A stretch of 64,000 nucleotides of DNA from Pseudoalteromonas ruthenica (GTDB lineage Bacteria; Pseudomonadota; Gammaproteobacteria; Enterobacterales; Alteromonadaceae). Below are positions 37,454 through 46,500 of the stretch, one piece after another. The stretch lies in the NCBI RefSeq assembly GCF_008808095.1, contig NZ_CP023396.1:186001-250000 (forward strand), read 5' to 3'. Positions within the stretch are counted from its first letter, which is position 1; each line of letters begins with the position of its first letter. A model generated the notes under the pieces. That model ran no database searches, was not told where the DNA came from, and was given only the letters and a program-made list of their open reading frames with translations. A program made the translations under genes and the position numbers.

Positions 37454-38227
37454 ATGCCTAAACGCTTTCTATTGTTCATGGCCGCCGTTACCACGGCGCC
37501 CGTGTTCGCGGCGCAATGTGATTTGGCTGGGCCGCAGTCACCGCGCGATATTAACCTTAGCGAGGGGAGTAACCCGGTGCACTTTGCATCAGCTCCTAAC
37601 TATAATGAGCTCAACCTTTGTAATATCCATTTTCATAAAAATGCTGAGCATCGCGCCGCAGCCTTTTCGGTGACTGCTCACTCCAGCCCAACAAACACTG
37701 GCTATCAGTGCCAATTGAGTAAAGCGCTCGCTGAGCACGAAAAAAAGCCATTGCTTACGCCGGCCTGTGATGGTCTACAAAGTGGCGATACCATCGAGGT
37801 GCACTGGGTGTATAGTTCGGCGCGGGTTTCACCTGGGCCAGGCTTGGGTAGTTGCGTCAGTACCGCTAGCGCGAACCCCGATTTGCGCGTTGAAGCCCAA
37901 GTATTCACCCTGGTGAATGACACCGGTGCCTTAAACTTTACCGAGATGACGCGCATCGTCCAGCGTCACGGCCGTTACCAGAGCAATGAAATTCCACACG
38001 ACAGTGGCGAGCCGGTGCGCTACCTCGGGTCCACCACTGGGCCCAGTTATTCGCAACATCAATGCTCGCCTTATCAAGTAAGTTGGTCGGTGCGTCCGGA
38101 TTGTCGCAAGCTTGATATTCATAGCTTGGCTAAGTGGTGTGAGGACAATCCCTTTGATGAGCATCAGGCGCACGGGGTGCGCCAATTAGTGATTGATGCG
38201 CAGCAGTTATCAACGATTGATGATTAA
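37454..38227 (+). CDS. Exported delta-class carbonic anhydrase-like protein
   Basis: 257 residues with a Sec signal (MPKRFLLFMAAVTTAPVFA) and a Cys-rich mature domain. The segment QSPRDINL, NLCNIHFHKNAEHRAAAF (His pair of a metal site) and IEVHWVYSS match what I recall of delta-class carbonic anhydrase-like bacterial proteins (CA_like, PF10563). It would interconvert CO2 and bicarbonate in the periplasm. It lies 87 bases after namZ and runs into murR with a four-base convergent overlap. Its link to murein use is unclear; it may be a separate unit. GGGA precedes the ATG at 37454. Confidence 0.7.
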   Translation: MPKRFLLFMAAVTTAPVFAAQCDLAGPQSPRDINLSEGSNPVHFASAPNYNELNLCNIHFHKNAEHRAAAFSVTAHSSPTNTGYQCQLSKALAEHEKKPLLTPACDGLQSGDTIEVHWVYSSARVSPGPGLGSCVSTASANPDLRVEAQVFTLVNDTGALNFTEMTRIVQRHGRYQSNEIPHDSGEPVRYLGSTTGPSYSQHQCSPYQVSWSVRPDCRKLDIHSLAKWCEDNPFDEHQAHGVRQLVIDAQQLSTIDD

Positions 38228-39069
38228 CTTTCGCGGAACGCTTTAACCACATCGTTGGAGTGTTCCAGCAACTTACGCCCTGGACGTGTGGCTTGCGTCA
38301 ACGCGATAAAGACAATATCGATAACAAAGTCTTGCGCGGTACGCGCCAAAATCGACGATAAGCGAATAGACTCTTCCTCAGCGACGGAGTAAAGATTAAC
38401 GGTGGCGCAATCGGCCACTGGGTTGGCGCCAAACTTAGTAACAGCGATCACCGGGCAGCCATTGGCTTTGGCCTGACTGGCTGCTTCTGCCACTTCGCGG
38501 GTTTTCCCGGACTCACTGATAGCGACGACTAAATCGTCTTTGCCTAGGGTTGATACGTAGGCCAGCTGTGCATGACCATCGGCATCGGCGATAGCGGCAA
38601 TGCCAAGCTTTTGCAATTTAAAAGCAAAGTCTTTGGCCACCAATGCCGAGCCACCGAGGCCACATAAAGCCACACGCTTCGCGTTTTTTAACAAGCTGAC
38701 CGCTTGTTCAACCGCTTCAGCCTCATTGAGGTTTTTAGTTTCACTCAGGACCGCCATTTTACTGCTGAGCAGCTTTTCTGCTATTTGCTCTAAGCTATCA
38801 TTTAGGGTGATTTTACCGTGCAGCTTAGGTGCGGGTGTCTCGGTGTTTAGGGCATCAATTACCGCGAGCTTAAAGGCCGGAAAGCCTTTATAACCGAGCT
38901 TTTGAGCAAACTTCACAACGCTGGACTGACTAACACCAACCACCTTGGCCAGTTCAATAGAGGAGAGATCGCGAATGGCATTAGCAGAATTAAGGGTAAA
39001 GTCTGCTAATTTTGCTTCACTGCTAGAAAACGATTTACGCAGTGCTTTGATTTTTACAAATGTCGACAT
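38224..39069 (-). CDS. murR: MurR/RpiR-family transcriptional regulator
   Basis: 281 residues: N-terminal HTH_6 domain (about 1-77; LAKVVGVSQSSVVKFAQKLGYKGFPAFK) and a C-terminal SIS sugar-phosphate-binding domain (LCGLGGSALVAKDFAFKLQKLG, VVAISESGKTREV). MurR regulators sense MurNAc-6-P and repress MurNAc genes (established for E. coli). Flanked by the murQ operon and the amidase fusion gene, so these are the probable targets. Start MSTFVKIKALRK at 39069; an ATG at 39105 adds 12 residues. No other member of the locus is on the minus strand. Confidence 0.88.
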   Translation of the reverse strand: MSTFVKIKALRKSFSSSEAKLADFTLNSANAIRDLSSIELAKVVGVSQSSVVKFAQKLGYKGFPAFKLAVIDALNTETPAPKLHGKITLNDSLEQIAEKLLSSKMAVLSETKNLNEAEAVEQAVSLLKNAKRVALCGLGGSALVAKDFAFKLQKLGIAAIADADGHAQLAYVSTLGKDDLVVAISESGKTREVAEAASQAKANGCPVIAVTKFGANPVADCATVNLYSVAEEESIRLSSILARTAQDFVIDIVFIALTQATRPGRKLLEHSNDVVKAFRES

Positions 39070-39167
39070 AAGAAGGTACTTTATTGTTAGATTATATTGG
39101 TGCAAATGAGCGCTTATGGGCTCATCGAATGCACACTTACAACGACGTTAATTACAGTGTAACCTGA

Positions 39168-39187
39168 TATTCCTACACAAAGGAATA
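39168..39187. promoter_or_regulatory. Candidate MurR operator (TATTCC-8-GGAATA)
   Basis: Inverted half-sites TATTCC and GGAATA separated by eight bases, about 100 bases before murR and 200 before the divergent amidase gene. The half-sites are the same as at 29401-29415 but face outward. Confidence 0.4.
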
Positions 39188-39388
39188 AATAATTTGATAT
39201 ACACTAGTACCTATATCTTTACTTTGGCAACGTTACAAACGGCCATAACCGAACATAATTTTAATGCTTGAATATTATTTTCATCTATTTTTAATTGAGC
39301 GAAATAAAATATTATTATACTGTGGTCATTATTTGTATTAACCCAGTGCCTAGGAGCAGGCGGGCTGCAAAACATAATGTAGGCTGAT

Positions 39389-41833
39389 ATGAATTTTCCA
39401 TACTTTGATACGCCAATGCGAACGTACTTACTGCTGCTAATGTGCATGGCTTCCCTTAGTTGCGTTAACCACTACCCCATGAAGCCGTCACACAATTATT
39501 CAAAACGCATTAAGTTTTTGGTGATGCATTATACCGCCATTGATTATCAAAAGTCGGAGCGGGTATTGGTTGATGAAGGCGGGCTCAGTGCCCATTATCT
39601 GGTGCCACAAAGTGGCGATGCGAGTTATCAGCGCAGCGAGCTTGAGGTGGTGCAATTGGTGGCTGAGCAAGATAGAGCTTGGCATGCCGGTAACAGTTTT
39701 TGGCAAGATCGCAGCGATTTAAACGATCATTCCATTGGTATTGAAGTGGTGAATGTACCGCGCTGTGCTGCGGCTGAGCGCACCGCCAAGGCCGCAGCAG
39801 GGCAAGAGCAAAAGCTGTGCATGTACCCCGATTACGACCCACAACAGGTGCAGTTATTGATTGCCCTGAGCCAAGATATTCTTGCCCGTAACCCGGATAT
39901 TGGACCAACACAAGTTGTCGGTCACTCCGATATTGCGCCTGGGCGCAAAAGCGATCCAGGCCCGCGCTTTCCTTGGTATCAGTTATATAAAGCCGGCGTC
40001 GGCGCTTGGTACAAACAAGCGGATGTCGAGCATTATTGGCAGCACTTCAGTACCGCAGCGCCGACGACCGCCTTGATGCAGCAAGCACTGCGTGATTATG
40101 GCTATGGTGTTGACGTTAGCGGCCAGCTAGATAGAAAAACGGTAGCAGTTATCAAAGCCTTCCAGGCTCACTTTCTGCCGTGGCAGGTGCATGGCCAAGC
40201 GGATGGCAAAACGGCAGCGGTGTTGTTTGCCTTATTACACCGCTATAAACCGGATAAAGCCCAAGCACGTTTTCGTGACTATCAGGCCTTGAATACAGCG
40301 CAGCCAGCACCCAGTAAACCTTTGGGTCATGAGCAGCTATTGGCGAGCTATCCCGCAAAGGCGCTGAGCTCGCGAAAAGATGTCAACAACAAGTACCGCT
40401 TTAAGGCTTACCAAGGCCGTGGCGAGATCATTATTGATAACGTGAATGCCGTTGCTGCTGAGCTTGTCGTCAATGGTCAAACTCTGAATATCGCAAAGCC
40501 GCTAACGGCGGATACCCAATACCGTTATTCGCTTAGTAAGCGCACTCGCACCGGGGTGAATAGTTTGCATATTAAGTCGGTAACACCAGAAGATGCGCAA
40601 CTGCATATTCGTATTCCTGCGCCAGTGTTAACGCAGCGCCCAATACCTAAACGTTTCGAACAGGTTGATGCGCTGATTAATGCTGAAATTGAGCAAGGGT
40701 TTCCCGGAGCCGTGTTGGCGGTCGTGCACCAAGGGGAATTGGTTAAGCTTTCGGCTTACGGTGAGGCGCGTAAATATCATGATGGCGGCGAGATGATGGC
40801 CACACCGCAGCCCATGCAAACCGATACCTTGTTTGATATTGCCTCGAACACGAAAATGTTTGCCACCAACCTGGCGTTGATGCATTTGGTATCGCAAGGG
40901 CACTTGGATGTCTCATTGCCGGTGAGCTTTTATTTGCCCGAATATCGCGGTCAAGGGCGGGAGTTACGGCTAGTCAGTGATTTACTCGAACACAGCGCTG
41001 GCTACCCTGCTGTGGTGGACTTTCATCGTCGTGATAACCAGCTTGGTGAGCAATTCTATTCGATTAGTAGTGATTGGACCAAGCAGCTTATTGTCCAAGG
41101 AGTGCCTTTCACGGCGATGCGCAAGCAACGCCACCTGTACAGTGATATTGACTATATGTTGTTAGGGTTGCTGGTGGAACGTATCAGCGGTATGCCCTTA
41201 GATGCATATGTTGAAAGCCGGCTCTATGCGCCCCTTGGGATCACCTCAATGATGTTTAACCCGCTGCAAAAAGGGGTGTTAGCACAGCAAATTGCAGCCA
41301 CCGAAATTCAGGGAAATACGCGGGGTGGGCGGGTGCACTTCGAGGGCGTGCGCGATTACGTATTACAAGGTGAGGTGCATGATGAAAAAGCTTTCTACTC
41401 ACTTGCTGGGGTCGCAGGCCATGCTGGGCTATTCGCCGATGCCAAAAGCCTAGCGCAATTGTGTCAGCTACTGCTTAATCGCGGCACTTACGGTGAAAAA
41501 CAGCTATTTACCGCGTCGGTGCTGGATCAGTTTACTAAACCGAGCGTGAGCGACGAAAGTTATGGCTTGGGTTGGCGCCGAGCGGGAAATGGCGCACGTA
41601 AATGGCACTTTGGCCCTTATGCCAGTGCGCAAGCGTATGGACACACAGGCTGGACGGGCACAGTTACGGTTATCGACCCAGAGTATGATTTAGCCATAGT
41701 GCTGCTGACCAATGCCCGGCATAGCCCGGTGATGGGCACTGAGCAGCAGTATCAATTTGTGGGTAAACAGTTTGAGACCGGCCAATATGGTTCGGTGGTC
41801 ACTCGCGTTTACGAGGCTATACTTGGATTGTAG
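39389..41833 (+). CDS. Amidase-2 / peptidoglycan-binding / serine beta-lactamase-like fusion lipoprotein
   Basis: 814 residues. A lipoprotein signal (MRTYLLLLMCMASLSC) is followed by an AmiD-like zinc amidase: zinc His in FLVMHYTAID, WHAGNSFW, SIGIEV, and VVGHSDIAPGRKSDPGPRFPW, about 40-220. Next comes a PG_binding_1 domain (about 230-290; YGYGVDVSGQLDRKTVAVIKAFQ), a ~80-residue beta-rich linker, and from about 420 a class-C beta-lactamase-type serine hydrolase with SNTK (S-x-x-K), YSD and HTG motifs. B. subtilis AmiE, a MurNAc-L-Ala amidase in the murQ-namZ operon, belongs to that last family. The protein would strip peptides from wall fragments by two domains. Start 39389 has AGG upstream; 39416 is an alternative. 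Confidence 0.92.
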   Translation: MNFPYFDTPMRTYLLLLMCMASLSCVNHYPMKPSHNYSKRIKFLVMHYTAIDYQKSERVLVDEGGLSAHYLVPQSGDASYQRSELEVVQLVAEQDRAWHAGNSFWQDRSDLNDHSIGIEVVNVPRCAAAERTAKAAAGQEQKLCMYPDYDPQQVQLLIALSQDILARNPDIGPTQVVGHSDIAPGRKSDPGPRFPWYQLYKAGVGAWYKQADVEHYWQHFSTAAPTTALMQQALRDYGYGVDVSGQLDRKTVAVIKAFQAHFLPWQVHGQADGKTAAVLFALLHRYKPDKAQARFRDYQALNTAQPAPSKPLGHEQLLASYPAKALSSRKDVNNKYRFKAYQGRGEIIIDNVNAVAAELVVNGQTLNIAKPLTADTQYRYSLSKRTRTGVNSLHIKSVTPEDAQLHIRIPAPVLTQRPIPKRFEQVDALINAEIEQGFPGAVLAVVHQGELVKLSAYGEARKYHDGGEMMATPQPMQTDTLFDIASNTKMFATNLALMHLVSQGHLDVSLPVSFYLPEYRGQGRELRLVSDLLEHSAGYPAVVDFHRRDNQLGEQFYSISSDWTKQLIVQGVPFTAMRKQRHLYSDIDYMLLGLLVERISGMPLDAYVESRLYAPLGITSMMFNPLQKGVLAQQIAATEIQGNTRGGRVHFEGVRDYVLQGEVHDEKAFYSLAGVAGHAGLFADAKSLAQLCQLLLNRGTYGEKQLFTASVLDQFTKPSVSDESYGLGWRRAGNGARKWHFGPYASAQAYGHTGWTGTVTVIDPEYDLAIVLLTNARHSPVMGTEQQYQFVGKQFETGQYGSVVTRVYEAILGL

Positions 41834-41881
41834 TGAACTTCAACGACTAACACAGGATGCCCCTGCCAGGGCACCTGACCC

Positions 41882-41912
41882 AAATGGCATCGTTTAGGTG
41901 CCATTTTCTTTT
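41882..41912 (+). terminator. Probable terminator after the amidase fusion gene
   Basis: AAATGGCA/TGCCATTT stem with a nine-base loop, then a C-interrupted T-run (TTTTCTTTTT). Confidence 0.7.
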
Positions 41913-41997
41913 TCCTTTAGCGCCGCAGTCATTTGCTAATTCAATGCATTCGTTATTAAATAACTGGCTAATTATTTTACTTACCCAAGGAAGAGAC

Positions 41998-42069
41998 ATG
42001 CCGATTAGGATTGCATGTAAGTCCAGTCTGTTCGCTATTTATGAGCCGCGTGAGCTGGAGATAGGATGA
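41998..42069 (+). CDS. Possible 23-residue leader peptide coupled to the PLA2-like gene
   Basis: ATG at 41998 has a good AAGGAAGAG ribosome binding site. The frame (MPIRIACKSSLFAIYEPREL...) ends in a TGA that overlaps the ATG of the next gene (GGATGA), the arrangement of translational coupling. A longer in-frame reading from 41857 runs through the terminator and is not credible. Confidence 0.4.
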   Translation: MPIRIACKSSLFAIYEPRELEIG

Positions 42070-42509
42070 CTAAACTTTCACACTGGCTGTTATTAATGTT
42101 GCCGCTGTTCGCGCACGGCGCAGAGCTGCGGCCCTTTGCCACTGATGGTTGTAGCTTGTTCCCCGATGGCACCCTAACAAACAGCGTTAAGTGGCAGCAT
42201 TGTTGTATTAGCCATGACTTGGCCTATTGGCAGGGTGGAACTCAGACACAGCGCGATGCCGCTGATGCTGCATTAGCGCAGTGTGTGCGCGATTTAGATG
42301 AGCCTGCAATCGCTACTTTGATGCATATCGGTGTTCAGCTCGGTGGTGGGCCACTATATCCAACTTGGTACCGCTGGGGCTATGGCTGGCCTTATGCTCG
42401 CAGCTATGGAGCATTGACGATTGACGAACAACAGCAGGTGCAAAAGCGATTGGCAGAGTTAGTGCCTGACTCACTGTCTAGTGATCCTTCCGATAAGGAG
42501 CGACCATGA
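42066..42509 (+). CDS. Secreted phospholipase A2-like small protein
   Basis: 147 residues with a signal peptide (MTKLSHWLLLMLPLFAHGAE). The mature part has DGCSLFPDG and KWQHCCISHDLAYWQGG, which resembles the Cys-Cys-x-x-His-Asp active-site helix of phospholipase A2, then an ADAALAQCV helix with a further Cys. Phospholipase activity is inferred from the motif only. The stop overlaps the next gene (ATGA), so the two products may work together. Confidence 0.7.
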   Translation: MTKLSHWLLLMLPLFAHGAELRPFATDGCSLFPDGTLTNSVKWQHCCISHDLAYWQGGTQTQRDAADAALAQCVRDLDEPAIATLMHIGVQLGGGPLYPTWYRWGYGWPYARSYGALTIDEQQQVQKRLAELVPDSLSSDPSDKERP

Positions 42510-43486
42510 CAGAGAAATTTGCACGGCACTTGGGGATTGTTCTGGGCGCTCTGTATGGCCTCGGCTTTCGGCTGCTATGGGAAGTAGAAGCGCTACAATC
42601 ACTGGGGAGTTTGGTGACCCTGTCGTTTATGTTCTTAGTCCCTTTTGTGATCGGGTTTATTCGTATTTATTGTCAATGTAGGGTCACTCCTTCGCTGTCT
42701 TATACAAAAATGATTACCCTAGCATGGCAGCCTATTTTTGTATTTTTAGTGGTCAGTGTCGTGACCTTACTGGAAGGCAGTATTTGCGTGGCCATGGCGT
42801 TACCCGCGTTTATGTTATGTGCGAGCCTAGGCGGATTGGCGGCAGGGTTATGTGTGCGCTTGGTGCATCATAAAAAGCGTGGCGCCTTATTCAGCATCGT
42901 CGTTTTACCTGTGATTGTTGCCCCGCTAGAGTTGCACTTTTTAACTAGTTCAGCCACCTATGTGATTGAAGACAGTATTGATATTAACGCTCCAGCGGCA
43001 GCGGTTTGGCGACAACTGGCAACGGTATCAACGATTGAGAGTAATGAGTTACCCACCACCTTCGCATCGCTCATTGGCGTACCTAAACCCATCGCCGCAG
43101 ATATGTCTGGTCAAGGTGTGGGCGCTGTGCGTACCAGTCACTGGCAAAAGCAGGTGCAATTTAATGAAGTGATCACTTCATGGATCGAAAATCAGCAAAT
43201 GACCTATCGTTTTGATATTGACCCAGAGCGTATCCCTGATAACGCCTTGGATAAACATGTAAAACTTGGTGGCGAGTACTTTGCCCCACTTGATGGTGGT
43301 TATTTTATAGAAGTACTTGATAGTAAAAGAAGTCGTTTAACGTTACGAACTCGCGTCGAAGACAACACTCATTTTGGCCTGTATTCGCGCCTATGGGGAG
43401 AAGTCATTTTTCATGATTTTCATACTTCATTGCTACAGCTTATGAAAACCAGAGCGCAAGCTGATTTTGCTGAACATCAAAGCTAA
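42506..43486 (+). CDS. Membrane protein with SRPBCC/START-like domain
   Basis: 326 residues: four predicted N-terminal membrane helices (about 8-145) and a C-terminal hydrophobic-ligand-binding SRPBCC domain (about 150-320) beginning YVIEDSIDINAPAAAVWRQLATV. The same transmembrane-plus-SRPBCC layout suggests lipid or hydrophobic-ligand handling at the inner membrane. Translationally coupled to the PLA2-like gene. No specific function is known to me. Confidence 0.78.
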   Translation: MTEKFARHLGIVLGALYGLGFRLLWEVEALQSLGSLVTLSFMFLVPFVIGFIRIYCQCRVTPSLSYTKMITLAWQPIFVFLVVSVVTLLEGSICVAMALPAFMLCASLGGLAAGLCVRLVHHKKRGALFSIVVLPVIVAPLELHFLTSSATYVIEDSIDINAPAAAVWRQLATVSTIESNELPTTFASLIGVPKPIAADMSGQGVGAVRTSHWQKQVQFNEVITSWIENQQMTYRFDIDPERIPDNALDKHVKLGGEYFAPLDGGYFIEVLDSKRSRLTLRTRVEDNTHFGLYSRLWGEVIFHDFHTSLLQLMKTRAQADFAEHQS

Positions 43487-43512
43487 AAAAGCGCCGCAGG
43501 CGGCGCTTTAAG
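43485..43512 (-). terminator. Intrinsic terminator of the TonB receptor gene
   Basis: AGCGCCG/CGGCGCT hairpin followed on the minus strand by TTTTTT. On the plus strand the T-run is short, so it may also weakly end the SRPBCC transcript. Confidence 0.85.
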
Positions 43513-43530
43513 TGGTTGCTGGGGGGGAGC

Positions 43531-46500
43531 TTAGAACTCGACTTTGACCGACAGTTGAACTCGGCGAGGGCTATAGTATTGGCGCGGCTCAGCGAAGTTT
43601 TCGTCATCAAAATAGGGGTTGTTGTTATACCCAGTTTGACGGTCAAAAACATTGAAAATATCGGCGCGAAATTGCATCGCCACATCGTTATACACCGTGA
43701 ATTCTTGAGTGTAATTGAGGTCTAACTGCCAATGACTGGCGCTACGGCGACTGCCGGCGGGCTCGGCATAGCGGCTGGTATCGCTAGCATAACCGTAGGG
43801 GGTGCCATGCCACTTTTCCCAAGGCTTACCGGATTGAAACACAAAATAGGCACCGACGTTCGCATCCCAAGGGGTGGTGTAATAGCCGTAGACTTTGAAT
43901 AAGTGTGGCTTATCCCCGGCTAGGGTGCCATAGCGGTAATCCCAAGGGTAACGGCCGCGACCGTCACCATAAAATGACGAACCGACGAAGTTATTGGCAT
44001 CGTTGGTCGCTGTGGTGTTGTCTTGGTCAAAATTACCGTAGTAATGACTCCACACATAGGAGGCGTTGACATAGGTGTTATCGCCCATGTATTCAGCTTC
44101 AAGGCTGGCTTCCCAGTATTTAGTTTCGCCTCCCGGCACTTCGGCGATAACATAAGAAGAGCCACCAATTTCCTCGCGAATGGCATCGAGGTTATCAATG
44201 AAGAGTCCTTGCTCGGCGATATCGGCAGGAATACCTGGCACATCAAGGCCACTGTAATCGGTTAATCTGGCGTTATTGGGCATATCTTCCCAAAAGTGCA
44301 TGCCTCGGCGGTGACGCACATGGGCGCGTACCACCAAGTCACTGCCAATGTATTTGGTTGTGCCCACGGTGAACTCATTAATACGCCGTGGTTTTAAGCC
44401 TTTCTCGAACGCTTTACCTGATGAGCCACCGCGTGGCTCGGCATAAATAATATTGCCATTGCTATCGAATTCGATTTCTTGCTCGCCACGGGTATTACGG
44501 TCCCACGATGCAGCACGAGCCAGTGAGCTAGTATCGGGGTTATACATGGCAAAGTTGGCAAATACCGAGTCTTCGCCTGCATAATTCCACGTGACGCCGA
44601 GGCGGGGTTGCACCATATCGGCCCAGTCGGTCTGGTACATTTGATATTTATTACCCGGGGCTAATTCATACCCAGAAACCGTTCCTGATTTTGCTCTTAA
44701 CCCTTGGCCATAGTAGGTATCTTGGCTGAACATAACGCCAATGTTGTAGGTCCAATCGCCGATTTCAATGGTATCGTTAATTTCAAAGTTAAGGGTTTCG
44801 GTGCTCGAGATAATAGATGGCACCGTATCGCCTTGGTTATCAACTAGGCTCATTTGCTCAACGAAGGCGCGGTAAATCACCGGTGTGCTACTGCCTTGCT
44901 CTAAGCTTTCGTCCAAGCCGCCAACGTATTCTATACGGCCCCAACCATTTGATAAGCGAGTGAGCACTTCCTCACCTTCAGACCATTGGCCACCGAAGTG
45001 TAGAGTGTGGTAGCTGTCGCCCCAACTAAATTCATGGTCGAGGGCGAGCTCGAAGGAGTCGCGGTAGAAGTCTTGGCTATCATAGCGATAATACGCACCA
45101 ACACCGCCGCCGCCTTTTTTGACACCATTTTCGCTGTATCCATATTGTTCAATAAGCGTATTCGCGGCACTATTAAAAGCGGCTATTTGCTCTGCGGTGT
45201 AGCCTGAGTCAGCATCCAGTGGTGTGGGGACACTAAAGTAACCCATTTGCTCAAGGTTATTGATATCGAGTTGCGCCGATAGTGAAGGCTGCACGCTAAG
45301 TTCAGTATCAGGGCGTGAGCCGCTTTCTAGCTCAAATTTACTGTATTGAAACGAGAGAGTGGTGGCCGAGCCGACCAGCCACGAGCCATCAACAGTGAAA
45401 ATATCTTGGTCGGTTTGTCCGCCCACCGAGACGCTGTCGGCTTCAAACTGACCGATGGAGTCGCCCTCAAGGGTTTTCTCTGACATCCGCTGCGAGATAT
45501 TAAACAGCAAGTCGTCAGTGGGGGCCCAGGTCAGCTTGCCAAAGTACTCATCGCGTACGCTCTTATAATTTTTGACCTCGCCATAAGCGGTGCCCTTGTT
45601 GCTGCGCTCTTCCTCCGGGCGGTAGTAAGAAGTGTAGAAATACAGCGTATCTTCAATCAGCGGGCCGCCTAGGCTGGCCGTCAGCCAGCTTTTATCGAGC
45701 TCATAACTTTCCTCACCAACAGGGCTTGCTACGAGGCTTTTGGGCTGCACTTTATATTCTACGCCACCGCGAAATTCGTCGGTGCCAGATTTCGACACGG
45801 TATTGATAGCAAAGCCCCCGGAGCGGTTAAAATCCACAGCCTTAGCGCCGCCGCGATCCATGGTTACGTACTCAATATCATGCGTCGAGGGCTCGGAGGC
45901 GAGGTTGCCGAACATCGGCAATGAGACATTGACGCCGTCGAAACCATAAGAGTTATCGACCCCAGACCCGCCAGCTGAGGGGCCAAGGATGGAGTTTTCA
46001 GAAAGCTCGACACCGGGGACCAATTTCAGTAGATCGCGATAATCTTGGCCGATGGGGACGCCTTCAATGGCGCTTTCTCCTAAGGAGTTGGTCAACGATG
46101 AATTACCCTGGCGGTATAGCCGACTGCCAGTAACGGTGATCACTTCGGTGTTGCTGCCGGTCATGCTTAGCGCCACATCCACCTTTGAGGTTTGCTCCAA
46201 GAGCACTTGTACCGTCATACGCTGACTGGCACCGTCTTTATTGGTAAAGGTCAGCTCGTAAGTACCCGGTTTGAGTTGCGGGAGGTCATAGCTACCATCT
46301 GCTCGGGTTACGGCTCGTCGCGGTTTCGGCATGACGTTACTGGTGGCGATGACTGTGACTCCGGCCATGGATTGGTCGGTTTGCTCGGCAATCACCTTGC
46401 CTTTGATGCCACCGGTGAGCGCCGCCAGCGCTGGGGCGCTAACAAAGGCTGCAGCGATTAAAGTGGAGGTGAGTGCCGTTTTTGGTGCGCGCAGCGCCAG

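Noticed and set aside
39121..39165. HexR-type operator (TTAATTACA) near murR
   Set aside because: Only one half-site matches; the other arm is missing.
41857..42069. A 70-codon ORF ahead of the PLA2-like gene
   Set aside because: Its 5' half runs through a terminator and has no ribosome binding site; only the last 23 codons have one.
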